DNA from: DATAJX01 sp964601735
GTDB lineage: Bacteria > Pseudomonadota > Alphaproteobacteria > UBA2136 > UBA6156
Length of the DNA stretch: 64,000 nucleotides
Direction: 5' to 3'
Assembly: GCA_964601735.1 (NCBI GenBank)
Contig: CAZROO010000006.1
Span: forward strand, 1 to 64,000
Shown here in pieces: positions 33,524 through 41,014 of this stretch (position 1 is the first letter of the stretch; every line of letters starts with the position of its first letter). The translations under genes and the position numbers were made by a program. The notes beneath the pieces were generated by a model, which made no database searches, was not told the DNA's origin, and saw only the letters and a program-made list of their open reading frames with translations.

Positions 33524-33536
33524 GAATTTTTGCCAA

Positions 33537-33767
33537 TTACTCGGCGGCGGCTTCAGCCGGGGCCTCGGCAGGCTTTTTGACCTTGGCGGCCTTCACCAGC
33601 TTGTCGCCGTAGTACATGCTGCCATCGGCTTCGCGGCTCAGGTGGTGGCGGCGGGCCAGCGTACCGGTTTGCTGGTTTTCGCTGTAGGTGCCGGCGGTGG
33701 CGCGGGCATGGCGCTGCTGGCGCATCCCTTTGCGGCTGGGGCTGACTTTTTTCTTCGGCGCGGCCAT
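33537..33767 (-). CDS. rpmF: 50S ribosomal protein L32
   Basis: A 76-residue basic protein beginning MAAPKKKVSPSRKGMRQQRH, the L32 signature (consensus MAVPKRKTSPSRRGMRRS). The central part has the HLSREADGSMYYGDKLV block in the position of the family ligand region but with no Cys, as in other proteobacterial L32. The C-terminal 15 residues are an Ala/Pro/Glu-rich extension. It is divergent from bamE and precedes fabH in transcription order. Confidence 0.93.
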   Translation of the reverse strand: MAAPKKKVSPSRKGMRQQRHARATAGTYSENQQTGTLARRHHLSREADGSMYYGDKLVKAAKVKKPAEAPAEAAAE

Positions 33768-33832
33768 AATTCGTGACTTTCCTTAAATCTGGGCGGCTTT
33801 TAGCCTAAACGTCTCCCTCATGCAAGTGTTTT

Positions 33833-33923
33833 TAGGGACTTGGGACTGGGGACTGGGGAAGAAGCCTCAAAGGCCCTTTTTCCCCTCACCCAGTCCCGAG
33901 TCCCTAGACCCCGGTCCCTACCC
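33833..33923 (+). repeat. 7-bp repeat hairpin upstream of bamE
   Basis: Left arm 33833-33860 has four units of type TGGGGAC; right arm about 33881-33923 has six units of type CCCNAGT, complementary to the left. This is the only two-armed array that does not begin at a stop codon (rpmF is divergent). It ends 17 bp before the bamE ATG. Confidence 0.8.
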
Positions 33924-33939
33924 GCGCTACAGTCGGCCC

Positions 33940-34359
33940 ATGAAAAACAAAATCCTGCCCTTCATTGCTTTATTTTCAACAGCTTGCGCCTCGATTGTCG
34001 ATACCCACGGCAGCATCATCGACCAGTCCCAGCTGGATCAAATCAAGCCGCATGAAACCACGCAGGACCAAGTGCGCCAGCTGCTGGGCAGCCCGGCCAC
34101 CGAGGGCACGCTCAACGACAAGCGCTGGATTTACCTGACCAGCACTATAGCCGACAAGCCGCTCGACCCGGGCATCCTCAAAAAGCGCCAGGTCATCGTC
34201 ATCGATTTTGACCCCTCCGGCACGGTGGCGGCGGTCACCCAAAAAACCGAAGCCGACAGCAAAACCGTCGAGCCGGTCCAAAAAGTGACGCCCACCCACG
34301 GCCAGCAACTGGGCATCATCGACCAGATGTTCAAGAATATCGGGGTCGATAAAGACTAA
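33940..34359 (+). CDS. bamE: Outer-membrane assembly protein BamE (SmpA/OmlA family)
   Basis: A 139-residue protein with a short signal peptide (KNKILPFIALFSTACAS) and a SmpA/OmlA domain: DQIKPHETTQDQVRQLLGSP, the YLTSTIADKP strand, and VIVIDFDPSGTVAAV. BamE is a small lipoprotein of the BAM complex. A Cys lies at the end of the signal peptide, but the residue at -3 is Ser rather than Leu, so the lipobox is atypical. ATG 33940 has no Shine-Dalgarno sequence; an in-frame ATG at 33820 would read through the repeat hairpin. Its TAA stop is the first unit of the next repeat array. Confidence 0.85.
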   Translation: MKNKILPFIALFSTACASIVDTHGSIIDQSQLDQIKPHETTQDQVRQLLGSPATEGTLNDKRWIYLTSTIADKPLDPGILKKRQVIVIDFDPSGTVAAVTQKTEADSKTVEPVQKVTPTHGQQLGIIDQMFKNIGVDKD

Positions 34360-34446
34360 AGGCAACAGGTGACAGGTATCAGGAAACAGGGAAAAACAGT
34401 GCGACCCACCTCCTGTCCCCTGTTCCCTGTTCCCCGTCCCCTGCCA
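34357..34446 (+). repeat. 7-bp repeat hairpin between bamE and pilin-like gene 1
   Basis: Left arm 34357-34391 begins with the bamE stop (TAAAGGC, then AACAGGT-type units) and ends AACAGGG. Right arm 34412-34446 has five CCTGTNC-type units. The loop of about 20 bases contains GTG at 34399, the probable start of pilin-like gene 1. Confidence 0.85.
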
Positions 34447-35031
34447 CCCCAGCGCGGCGCCATGTTCGGGCTCGACGCCCGCATCGCGCTGGCCATCTTC
34501 GCCATTTTGGCGGTGGTGGCGGGCTACCTGGCCTTCGGGCGGGTCGCCATCGCCCGCCAGGCGGCCTTAATGAGCGAGCTCGACGCCATTCACCAGGCGC
34601 TCGATGCCTATCAAACCGACATGGGCACCTTCTTCCTGTTCACCCTTAATAAAAGCACCGACGACCAGGACAGCTCCACCGACATCACCGCGCTGTGGAA
34701 CGTCGACATGGTCAAGCCGAGCTTCCGCCGCCTGTGGCAGGGGCCCTACCTGCACCGCACCAGCCGCGACATCCGCGGCTACGGCAAGCTCAGCGCCTTT
34801 TACGCCACCGGCGACCGCAAGGATTACTGCAGCGTCCACTCCGACTGCTACGTCTGGCTGTCGGTCAGCAGCGTGCCCGCCGCCACCTGGAAAAGCGTCA
34901 ACCGCGCCATCGACGAAGGCAACGGCGCCTCGCCCGAAACCGCCGGGCAGGACATCTCCAGCGGCCGCATCCAGTCCGAGGCCGATACCGACCCCCGGCC
35001 CTTGTACTACCGGACAGTGCAGCGACATTAG
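34399..35031 (+). CDS. Pilin-like protein 1 (prepilin-type N-terminus)
   Basis: A protein of about 210 residues. After a leader of 21 residues ending QRGA comes MFGLDARIALAIFAILAVV, a hydrophobic helix with an acidic residue (Asp) at +5 if cleavage follows Ala, as in type IV prepilins, where Glu5 is usual. The globular part has a Cys pair (DYCSVHSDCYVW) near residue 150. The GTG start at 34399 has AGGG 7 bp upstream, at the end of the left repeat arm; the leader is then encoded by the right arm. ATG 34462 would remove the leader. The conserved QxGA before MFGLD in the neighbouring paralogue, with different codons, supports translation of the leader. Confidence 0.65.
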   Translation: MRPTSCPLFPVPRPLPPQRGAMFGLDARIALAIFAILAVVAGYLAFGRVAIARQAALMSELDAIHQALDAYQTDMGTFFLFTLNKSTDDQDSSTDITALWNVDMVKPSFRRLWQGPYLHRTSRDIRGYGKLSAFYATGDRKDYCSVHSDCYVWLSVSSVPAATWKSVNRAIDEGNGASPETAGQDISSGRIQSEADTDPRPLYYRTVQRH

Positions 35032-35118
35032 ACATAAGGTTTCAGGTGTCAGGTGTTAGGTGTTAGGGTTTAACCGATGAGTTCCCTAAAACCTAAAACC
35101 TATCACCTAACACCTCAA
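35027..35118 (+). repeat. 7-bp repeat hairpin between pilin-like genes 1 and 2
   Basis: Left arm 35027-35068 includes the TAG stop of gene 1 and units of type GTCAGGT and GTTAGGT, ending TTAGGG. Right arm 35084-35118 has five units of type ACCTAAA, exactly complementary in phase. The loop contains the ATG at 35077. Confidence 0.88.
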
Positions 35119-35700
35119 GCAGGTGCAATGTTCGGCCTCGACGCCCGCATCGCGCTGGCCATTTTCGCGGTGCTGTCGGTGGTAGCCGGCACCGTGGTGG
35201 TAATGGGCATGGACACCAGCCGCGCCCAGGCCCTGGCGCAGGAACTGTCCGAAACCGGCAAGGCAGTGGAAAGCCTGTGCTATGATATCCGCGCCGACCT
35301 CTACCCCAGCCTGATGCAGCCCAGCCCCAAAAACGCCTTCACCGCGCTGTTCGACAAAAGCGTGCTGCGCGAAACCGACAACGGCGGCCTGCGCGGCCGC
35401 TGGCTGGGGCCCTACGTGCATGCCACCAGCACCCACAGCCGTTACGGCGAAATGATGATCGAGGCCCGCAAGGCCACCCATGCCGAGGCGTGCGAGCAAG
35501 GCCAGCCCTGCTTTTTATGGATAACCTACGCCACGGTCAAAAAGGGTATCGCCCAGGGCGTCAACAGCATCATCGACGGCGAGCATGAAACCGACCCGGA
35601 AAAGACCGGCCGGGTGCAGTGGGTAGACAGCGGCGAGAGCACGGTCACGCTCAGCTACCAGGCCGCCAAGACGTTGAGCTATACCGGCGATAGTAATTAG
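35077..35700 (+). CDS. Pilin-like protein 2 (prepilin-type N-terminus)
   Basis: A protein of 207 residues paralogous in its N-terminus to the upstream gene: the leader MSSLKPKTYHLTPQAGA is followed by MFGLDARIALAIFAVLSVV, with Asp at +5 of the presumed mature protein. The globular domain differs from gene 1 but shares the RxxWxGPYxHxTS block (RGRWLGPYVHATSTHSR) and a Cys pair (ACEQGQPCF). The ATG at 35077 has AGGG 8 bp upstream. The leader codons are the right arm of the repeat hairpin. No pilus assembly gene is in the window, so the machinery it uses is unknown. Confidence 0.7.
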   Translation: MSSLKPKTYHLTPQAGAMFGLDARIALAIFAVLSVVAGTVVVMGMDTSRAQALAQELSETGKAVESLCYDIRADLYPSLMQPSPKNAFTALFDKSVLRETDNGGLRGRWLGPYVHATSTHSRYGEMMIEARKATHAEACEQGQPCFLWITYATVKKGIAQGVNSIIDGEHETDPEKTGRVQWVDSGESTVTLSYQAAKTLSYTGDSN

Positions 35701-35733
35701 TTTCCAGTAATCAGTTACCAGTCAGCAGTAAAG
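35692..35733 (+). repeat. 7-bp repeat array across the stop of pilin-like gene 2
   Basis: Six consecutive units of type AGTAATC or AGTTACC; the second unit contains the last two bases of the TAG stop. No complementary arm follows directly. Confidence 0.85.
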
Positions 35734-35740
35734 CTCCTAT

Positions 35741-35807
35741 CCCCGGAAAAAATCGCGCCTCATCCTTAAAAAATAAAATCATCACTTCACCGCGATTTTA
35801 TCCGGGG
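35741..35807. repeat. Long imperfect hairpin between pilin-like gene 2 and nusB
   Basis: CCCCGGAAAAAATCGCG at 35741-35757 pairs with CGCGATTTTATCCGGGG at 35791-35807 with one mismatch in 17. It lies in a 221-bp gap between convergent genes and may terminate either transcript. No gene is seen in the rest of this gap. Confidence 0.65.
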
Positions 35808-35921
35808 CCTTGTCAAAACGGTAACGTGGCCTGGCCCGAAACAAGGCCCCGCATAAGCCCGCCGATAGAAAACCACGCCTAACCTGAAAAACTGTAGCGG
35901 CGCGCTTTGCGGGGATAGAAG

Positions 35922-36407
35922 CTAAAACGCCTCGCCCCGCACGGCGCGGGCAATTTTATCCAAGGTAGCGTTAACGAAAGCTACCTCTTCCGGACTGGCG
36001 GCAAACCCCTTGGCGATGTTCACAAACTCGTTGATGACCACCGGCGGATTCACATCGGCGCGGGCAAACAGCTCGGCGGTGGCGGCCCACAGCAGGGCGT
36101 AGTGCACGGCATCCAGCCGCTCGGCGGGCCAGTCGGCCAGCAGGTTGGCGCGAATCAGCGCGTCGTGGCGCTCCGCCCCGCGTTCGGCCTCGGCGGTAAT
36201 CGCCTCAAACAGCTTCTTGTCGGCCTTGCGGCGCTTAATCCGGCTGACACCAAATTCCTTGGCCACCTCGGCCACGCCCTGGCCGCGCGCCTTGGCCTGG
36301 AACAGTGCCTGTACCGCGCAAATCCGCGCCTCGGTACGGCTATCCTTCACCAGCGGCGCATTTTCGGCGGGGAACGCGTCTTCCCCCATCTCCCAAGCTT
36401 TAACCAA
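35922..36407 (-). CDS. nusB: Transcription antitermination factor NusB
   Basis: A 161-residue all-helical protein. The NusB pattern is clear: SRTEARICAVQALFQ near residue 22, the RADVNPPVVINEFVNIAKGFA block near residue 115 and the VNATLDKIAR end. NusB with NusE binds boxA and keeps RNA polymerase from terminating within rRNA operons. An acidic 20-residue N-terminal extension (MVKAWEMGEDAFPAE) precedes the domain; whether translation starts at its first Met is uncertain. It lies 12 bp after nrdR, in the glyA-nrdR-nusB order of alphaproteobacteria but without the rib genes often found between them. Confidence 0.92.
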   Translation of the reverse strand: MVKAWEMGEDAFPAENAPLVKDSRTEARICAVQALFQAKARGQGVAEVAKEFGVSRIKRRKADKKLFEAITAEAERGAERHDALIRANLLADWPAERLDAVHYALLWAATAELFARADVNPPVVINEFVNIAKGFAASPEEVAFVNATLDKIARAVRGEAF

Positions 36408-36419
36408 CTAAAAAACTCC

Positions 36420-36875
36420 TTACTTACCGCTGTCCTTTTTCAGCACCACCGCCATAAAGTCTTCGGGGTGCTGGAAATCGTGGTAAACCGACGCATAGCG
36501 CACATAAGCCACCGAATCCAGTTCTTTCAAGGCCATCAGCACGGTTTCACCCAACTCCTGGCTGCCGATTTCACTCTTGCCGCTCTCGGTCAGGTGCTGC
36601 TCGATGTCGCTCACCAGCTTCTCAATCTGGGCCATTTGCACCGGGCGCTTGCGCACCGCCACGCTAATACCGCGCAGCAGTTTCTCGCGGTCGAACAGCT
36701 CGCGCAGCCCGCTGCGCTTGACCACGATAATCTGCTGCACATGGAAGCGCTCAAAGGTGGTAAAGCGCCGCCCGCACTCGGGGCACTCACGCCGACGCCG
36801 AATCGTCCGCCCGTCATCCGCCGGGCGGCTGTCTTTCACGATCGTGTCGTCAAAATTGCAGAAGGGGCACTTCAT
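36420..36875 (-). CDS. nrdR: Transcriptional repressor NrdR
   Basis: A 151-residue protein with the NrdR zinc ribbon (MKCPFCNFDDTIVKDSRPAD, then RRRRECPECGRRFTTFERF, with Cys at 3, 6, 31, 34) and an ATP-cone domain (about 49-139). NrdR senses ATP and dATP and represses ribonucleotide reductase genes. Length matches the family. It lies between glyA and nusB, separated from glyA by a repeat array. Confidence 0.97.
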   Translation of the reverse strand: MKCPFCNFDDTIVKDSRPADDGRTIRRRRECPECGRRFTTFERFHVQQIIVVKRSGLRELFDREKLLRGISVAVRKRPVQMAQIEKLVSDIEQHLTESGKSEIGSQELGETVLMALKELDSVAYVRYASVYHDFQHPEDFMAVVLKKDSGK

Positions 36876-36913
36876 GCCCCCTTTCTACTATATCCTGTGG
36901 ATAAGTCCAAGCA

Positions 36914-36979
36914 GGTAACCAGTAATCGGTCATCGGTTATCGGTTTTATGTCCGATAACCGGTAACCGATAACGGATTA
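36914..36979 (-). repeat. 7-bp repeat hairpin starting at the glyA stop codon
   Basis: On the minus strand the array begins in the TAA stop of glyA with GTAATCC and GTTATCG/GTTACCG units; the second arm (36921-36948) has GATTACT- and GATGACC-type units. The arms are complementary in phase. Confidence 0.85.
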
Positions 36980-38254
36980 CTTCTTAAATTCAGGATACAA
37001 CGGGTATTTCTTGCAAAGCTTGAGCACTTCCGCCCGCACTTTCTTCTGCGTCGCCGCCAGTTGCTTGTCGCCCAGCCTGGTCGCCCGCAGCACCTCGGCG
37101 ATCCACATGCCGATCTGCTTGAAGTCCTTCTCGTTAAAGCCGCGCGTGGTGCCCGCCGCACTGCCCAGCCGCAGGCCGCTGGTGACGGTCGGCTTTTCCG
37201 GGTCGTTGGGGATGGTGTTCTTGTTTGTGGTGAGCCCGGCGGCGTCCAGCGCTTCCTCGGCCACCTTGCCGGTCACGCCGATGGGACGCAGGTCAACCAA
37301 ACACAAATGGTTGTCGGTGCCGCCACTCACCAGCCGCAGCCCCTCCTCGCTCAACTGACCGGCCAGCGCCTTGCAGTTCTTCTTGACGTTTTTAATGTAG
37401 GTCCTGAAGCCCGGCTTCAGCGCCTCGCCAAACGCCACGGCCTTGGCGGCAATAATATGCTCCAGCGGCCCGCCCTGCAGCCCGGGGAAAATCGCGCTGT
37501 TGAGCTTTTTGGCGTATTCCTCGTTGTTGGTGAGGATGAGCCCGCCGCGTGGGCCCCGCAACGTCTTGTGGGTGGTGGTGGTCACTACGTCGGCGTGCGG
37601 GAACGGGTTGGGGTGCTCGCCCGCCGCCACCAACCCGGCAATGTGCGCCATGTCGACGAGAAAAATCGCCCCGACGCTCTTCGCAATCTTGCCGATCCGC
37701 TCAAAATCGATGACGCGCGGGTACGCGCTGGCGCCCGCGCTAATCAGCTTGGGCCGCACCTGGTTGGCGGTATATTCCAGGCCATCGTAGTCGATGGTTT
37801 CGGACGAGTTCAGCCCATAAAAATGCGCCTTGAGCCACTTGCCGGAAAGGTTCGCCGGATGGCCGTGCGTCAGGTGGCCGCCCTGGTCGAGCCGCAGGCC
37901 CAGAATGCTGTCGCCCGGCTGCAAAAAGGCAAAGTAGACGGCCTGGTTGGTCTGGCTGCCAGCGTGGGGCTGGACGTTGGCAAACTGGCACCCGAACAGC
38001 TTTTTGGCGCGGTCGATGGCCAACTGCTCCACCACGTCCACCTCGGCGCAACCGCCGTAGTAGCGCTTGCCGGGGTAGCCTTCGGCGTACTTGTTGGTGA
38101 GCACGCTGCCCTGCGCTTCCAGCACCGCCGCGCTCACGTAATTTTCGCTGGCAATCAACTCAATGCCCTCGCGCTGGCGTTTCAGTTCCGCCGCAATCCC
38201 CTTGGCCACGGCGGCGTCCTGTTTCATCAAAATACTGGTCGCCATTTCCTTCAC
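36977..38254 (-). CDS. glyA: Serine hydroxymethyltransferase
   Basis: A 425-residue PLP enzyme that converts serine and tetrahydrofolate to glycine and 5,10-methylene-THF. The PLP lysine is Lys230 in VTTTTHKTLRGPRGG, and the substrate block IELIASENYVSAAVLEAQGS and the KYAEGYPGKRYYGG loop are intact. The ATG at 38254 overlaps the rpiB stop by 4 bp (ATGA), so the two genes are translationally coupled. A second Met at residue 4 could also be the start. Its TAA stop is part of a repeat array. Confidence 0.97.
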   Translation of the reverse strand: MKEMATSILMKQDAAVAKGIAAELKRQREGIELIASENYVSAAVLEAQGSVLTNKYAEGYPGKRYYGGCAEVDVVEQLAIDRAKKLFGCQFANVQPHAGSQTNQAVYFAFLQPGDSILGLRLDQGGHLTHGHPANLSGKWLKAHFYGLNSSETIDYDGLEYTANQVRPKLISAGASAYPRVIDFERIGKIAKSVGAIFLVDMAHIAGLVAAGEHPNPFPHADVVTTTTHKTLRGPRGGLILTNNEEYAKKLNSAIFPGLQGGPLEHIIAAKAVAFGEALKPGFRTYIKNVKKNCKALAGQLSEEGLRLVSGGTDNHLCLVDLRPIGVTGKVAEEALDAAGLTTNKNTIPNDPEKPTVTSGLRLGSAAGTTRGFNEKDFKQIGMWIAEVLRATRLGDKQLAATQKKVRAEVLKLCKKYPLYPEFKK

Positions 38255-38703
38255 TCCTTACTTAAAACCGGTTCATCCAAAAGCTTCAGCCGCTTCACCC
38301 GGCGCGGCAGGCTCTCAAATTCTGTCGTGAAAAAGGCCTCAAGCTGGCGCTCTATTTCTGCAGGATGCTCATACTGTGCCGCCACGCAAAGCACATTGCT
38401 GTCACCTGCTTCACGGTCATGCTTGATAATGCCCGTGTTCAACGCCATCGCCGCCCTCACCCCAGGATACCGGTTCGCCCGGATGCACATGAACCCGCCG
38501 CTCTTGCACAGCAGGATGCCCCGGTCGGCGTTCTTGCCCGCCACAGCCTTGGCCACGGCGTCGGCGTAGTCGGCGATCTTCTCGTCGGCTTCATATTTAT
38601 GGGTGCCCACATCGGTCACCTTGTGGCCATTCTCCTCCAGCCACTTCACCACCACCAGCTTCAGCGGAAAACCATACATGTCGGCGCCGACCACAACCTT
38701 CAT
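38251..38703 (-). CDS. rpiB: RpiB/LacAB-family isomerase, catalytic residues altered
   Basis: A 150-residue protein with the RpiB fold: MKVVVGADMYGFPLK at the N-terminus, DVGTHKYEADEKIADYADAV, and NADRGILLCKSGGFMCIRANR. RpiB interconverts ribose 5-phosphate and ribulose 5-phosphate. The catalytic Cys66 is present, but the usual DH near residue 9 is Asp8-Met9, the GTGIGMSIAANK loop is replaced by KSGGFMCIRANR, and His99 of the REH motif is Ala99 (REAGDSNVL). Either the substrate or the mechanism differs. It is coupled to glyA by a 4-bp overlap, as rpiB often is in this class. Confidence 0.75.
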   Translation of the reverse strand: MKVVVGADMYGFPLKLVVVKWLEENGHKVTDVGTHKYEADEKIADYADAVAKAVAGKNADRGILLCKSGGFMCIRANRYPGVRAAMALNTGIIKHDREAGDSNVLCVAAQYEHPAEIERQLEAFFTTEFESLPRRVKRLKLLDEPVLSKE

Positions 38704-38742
38704 CCCACAACGCCTCCTTTTGAATGGTATGCACTATAGCTC

Positions 38743-38838
38743 ATAAGGTTATAGGTGTTAGGGGTTAGGTGTTAGGAATGTGCCCGATAAATAAACGGGC
38801 CATTGGCCCGCCTAACACCTAAAACCTGGCACCACCTA
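38743..38838 (-). repeat. 7-bp repeat hairpin starting at a stop codon
   Basis: On the minus strand the array starts with the TAG stop of the 190-residue unknown gene (TAGGTGG, then TTTTAGG-type units). The complementary arm is at 38743-38777 with units of type GTTAGGT on the plus strand. A short GC hairpin (ACGGGCCATTGGCCCG) sits in the loop. Confidence 0.85.
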
Positions 38839-39408
38839 GACCAGTTTGTCCACCGCCGTCACCACCGGCGCGGGGGTGGGGTTGGCCGGTTGCGGGGCAG
38901 GCGCAGGCGTGCTGTCGTCGCCATGCGCAACCACCATCTTCAGCACCACCGGCTGCGGCGCGGCGGCCACGGCCTGCCGGGCGCTCACGCCCCGGGTCTG
39001 CTGGGCCACATCGCTCAGTACCTGGCGCACGCGGCGGGCCACTTCCTGCTCGCCCTGGCCTTGCGGCACCGAGAGGTTCAACCCGTAAGCCCGCAGCGCG
39101 GTCATCACCGGCCAGCGCGGGAATCCTTCGGTGTCGGTGTTCTTGAAATACATGCCCATGCCGGAAACCTCGTTGAGCACCTGCTGCTTGAGGGCGGGGT
39201 TTTCAATGCCCGCATCCACCTGCGCCACGGCGGCGGAAAGCGCGCTCACCTGGTCGCGGCTTAAACCGCCATCGGTCAACTGGGTCAAAACCTGCAAGGC
39301 TTCGCTGGAAGGACTGATGCCCATATTGGGTCCGGTCACCGCCACGTATGCCGCAGCCGAAGCATCAAGCCCCGTTCCCGCACCGCTTAAGGTCACACTC
39401 TCTCCCAT
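38836..39408 (-). CDS. Unknown protein, helical with Pro-rich tail
   Basis: A 190-residue protein I do not recognise. It is Ala/Val/Gln-rich and probably helical from residues 25 to 140 (RRVRQVLSDVAQQTRGVSARQAV), with a Pro/Ala tail (APAPQPANPTPAPVVT). No signal peptide or TM is visible. ATG 39408 is chosen because AGGAAG lies 6 bp upstream; an in-frame start at 39492 would add an unsupported extension. It is followed by a repeat array. No functional clue comes from the neighbours. Confidence 0.6.
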   Translation of the reverse strand: MGESVTLSGAGTGLDASAAAYVAVTGPNMGISPSSEALQVLTQLTDGGLSRDQVSALSAAVAQVDAGIENPALKQQVLNEVSGMGMYFKNTDTEGFPRWPVMTALRAYGLNLSVPQGQGEQEVARRVRQVLSDVAQQTRGVSARQAVAAAPQPVVLKMVVAHGDDSTPAPAPQPANPTPAPVVTAVDKLV

Positions 39409-39619
39409 CAGTCTTCCTGACTGTTGTTTTCTCCAGCCTTCAAGGGGTTCCAATCCTTCAAGGCCTAGCCATCCTAGCTCACGTCCCATCATAGGCCCCT
39501 GTCCCGGCCGGGCAACATATATTGCACACCAGCAGTATACGGAGAGCCCAAATCACAGGCAGGTGTATGACAATACCGCAACAAACCGTCGCAATTAACT
39601 GTTTTTAAACGGCTAAACT

Positions 39620-40939
39620 CTAAATTTCGACTTTTTCGATGGCCAGGTTCAACCCGCACAACCGTGCCGCAATGTCACCATAGCCACGCTCAATCCGCTC
39701 CACATGAGTGAGCGTGGTGCAGCCTTTGGCCGCAGCGGCGGCAATCACGTAGGCCAGCCCGGCGCGAAGGTCCGGCACTTCCACCGGCTTGTCCAGAGCG
39801 GTCAGCGGCGTAGCGCCGGTAATCATGGCGCTGTGCGCGTGGCCGCGGTGCTCAAAGCGGCAGGGCTTGCCGATGCACTCGGTACTCAACTGGATTTTCG
39901 CACCCATCCGGTTGAGCACATGGGTGTAGCCAAAGCGGCTCTCGTACACGGTTTCGTGGATGACGCTGATGCCCTGCGCCTGGGTCAGCAGCACGGCAAA
40001 AGGCTGCTGCCAGTCGGTGGCAAAGCCGGGGTACACGTCGGTTTCAAGCATAATCGGCTTCAAATCGCCCGCACGGTAAAAGCGCAGGCTTTGCTCGCCG
40101 AGCAAATCAAAGCCGCCGCCCACCTGGCGGTAATAGGCCAAAAAATTGTTGAGCGTGTCGGGCTGGATGCCATGCACGGTAATCCCGCCGTCGGTGGCGC
40201 AGGCCAGGCTGGCCCAGCTCGCGGCCTCAATCCGGTCACCCAGGCAATGGATATTGGTGCCGCCGAGCTTCTCCACCCCCTGCACCCGAATCTCCCGCCC
40301 CGGCGTCACGAAAATAATCGCGCCCATCGCCCGCAGCATCGCCACCAGCGCCAGAATCTCCGGCTCGACGGCGGCGTTCTTAATCACCGTGGTGCCCTGT
40401 GCCAGCACGCTGTACAGCAAACAGCTTTCGGTGGCACCCACACTCGGGTACGGCAGGGTGTAATGAATCGCCTGCAAGCCGCCATTGGCTTCCGCCAAAA
40501 ATCCGCCTTCCTCGTGCCCCACCTTCGCGCCGAACATCTTGCCCGCCTCGATGTGGAAATCCACTTTGCGCGCCCCAATCGCGTCGCCGTCGAGCACCGG
40601 TACGCGGGCACGCCCAAAGCGGTGCAGCAATACGGGAATGAACAGAATCGGAATCCGGTTGCTGCCGGAATCCGGCATCTTCATGTGCCAATCCTTGATG
40701 CCGCGCGGGTCAAGCTCCAGCGTCCCCGCGGCCTTGTCCCAGGCCACCTTGGCGCCCAGACCCTGCACCATCTCCACCAGAATCTGCACCTCGCCAATCG
40801 GCGGTACGTTGGCCAGCCGGGTGGGCGTGTCGCCCAAACAGGCGGCCACCAAGGCCTTGTTGATGAAATTCTTCGCCCCATAGCAGGTAATCTCGCCCTT
40901 CACGGGCCGCCCGCCGGTTACCTTGTACGCCGCTGTCAT
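39620..40939 (-). CDS. murA: MurA-like UDP-GlcNAc enolpyruvyltransferase, Cys-to-Asp variant
   Basis: A 439-residue EPSP-synthase-fold enzyme. MurA transfers enolpyruvate from PEP to UDP-GlcNAc, the first committed step of peptidoglycan synthesis. Lys23-Asn24 (GAKNFINKAL), Arg124 (AIGAR), Asp in TDWQQPFAVLL and Arg in RAGLAYVIA match key MurA residues. The loop residue that is Cys115 in E. coli, the fosfomycin target, is Asp119 here (LDGDAIGARKVD). Such Asp variants are active and fosfomycin-resistant in Mycobacterium and Chlamydia. The ATG at 40939 follows a terminator. Sequence around the loop is divergent, so a MurA paralogue cannot be excluded. Confidence 0.82.
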   Translation of the reverse strand: MTAAYKVTGGRPVKGEITCYGAKNFINKALVAACLGDTPTRLANVPPIGEVQILVEMVQGLGAKVAWDKAAGTLELDPRGIKDWHMKMPDSGSNRIPILFIPVLLHRFGRARVPVLDGDAIGARKVDFHIEAGKMFGAKVGHEEGGFLAEANGGLQAIHYTLPYPSVGATESCLLYSVLAQGTTVIKNAAVEPEILALVAMLRAMGAIIFVTPGREIRVQGVEKLGGTNIHCLGDRIEAASWASLACATDGGITVHGIQPDTLNNFLAYYRQVGGGFDLLGEQSLRFYRAGDLKPIMLETDVYPGFATDWQQPFAVLLTQAQGISVIHETVYESRFGYTHVLNRMGAKIQLSTECIGKPCRFEHRGHAHSAMITGATPLTALDKPVEVPDLRAGLAYVIAAAAAKGCTTLTHVERIERGYGDIAARLCGLNLAIEKVEI

Positions 40940-40972
40940 GGCCACCGTTATAAGCGCAGGGGTACCAAAAAC

Positions 40973-41005
40973 AAAGCCCCCCAAGGTCATTGGCGGGGCT
41001 TTTTT
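40973..41005. terminator. Terminator between the DUF465 gene and murA
   Basis: AAAGCCCCCCAAGG / TTGGCGGGGCTTTT around a TCA loop. It lies just past the stop of the DUF465-like gene on the minus strand and has a T-run on both sides. Confidence 0.8.
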
Positions 41006-41014
41006 CAAAAGATA

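Noticed and set aside
35027..35118. CRISPR array
   Set aside because: Units are 7 bp with no spacers and the arms are inverted, which is not CRISPR architecture.
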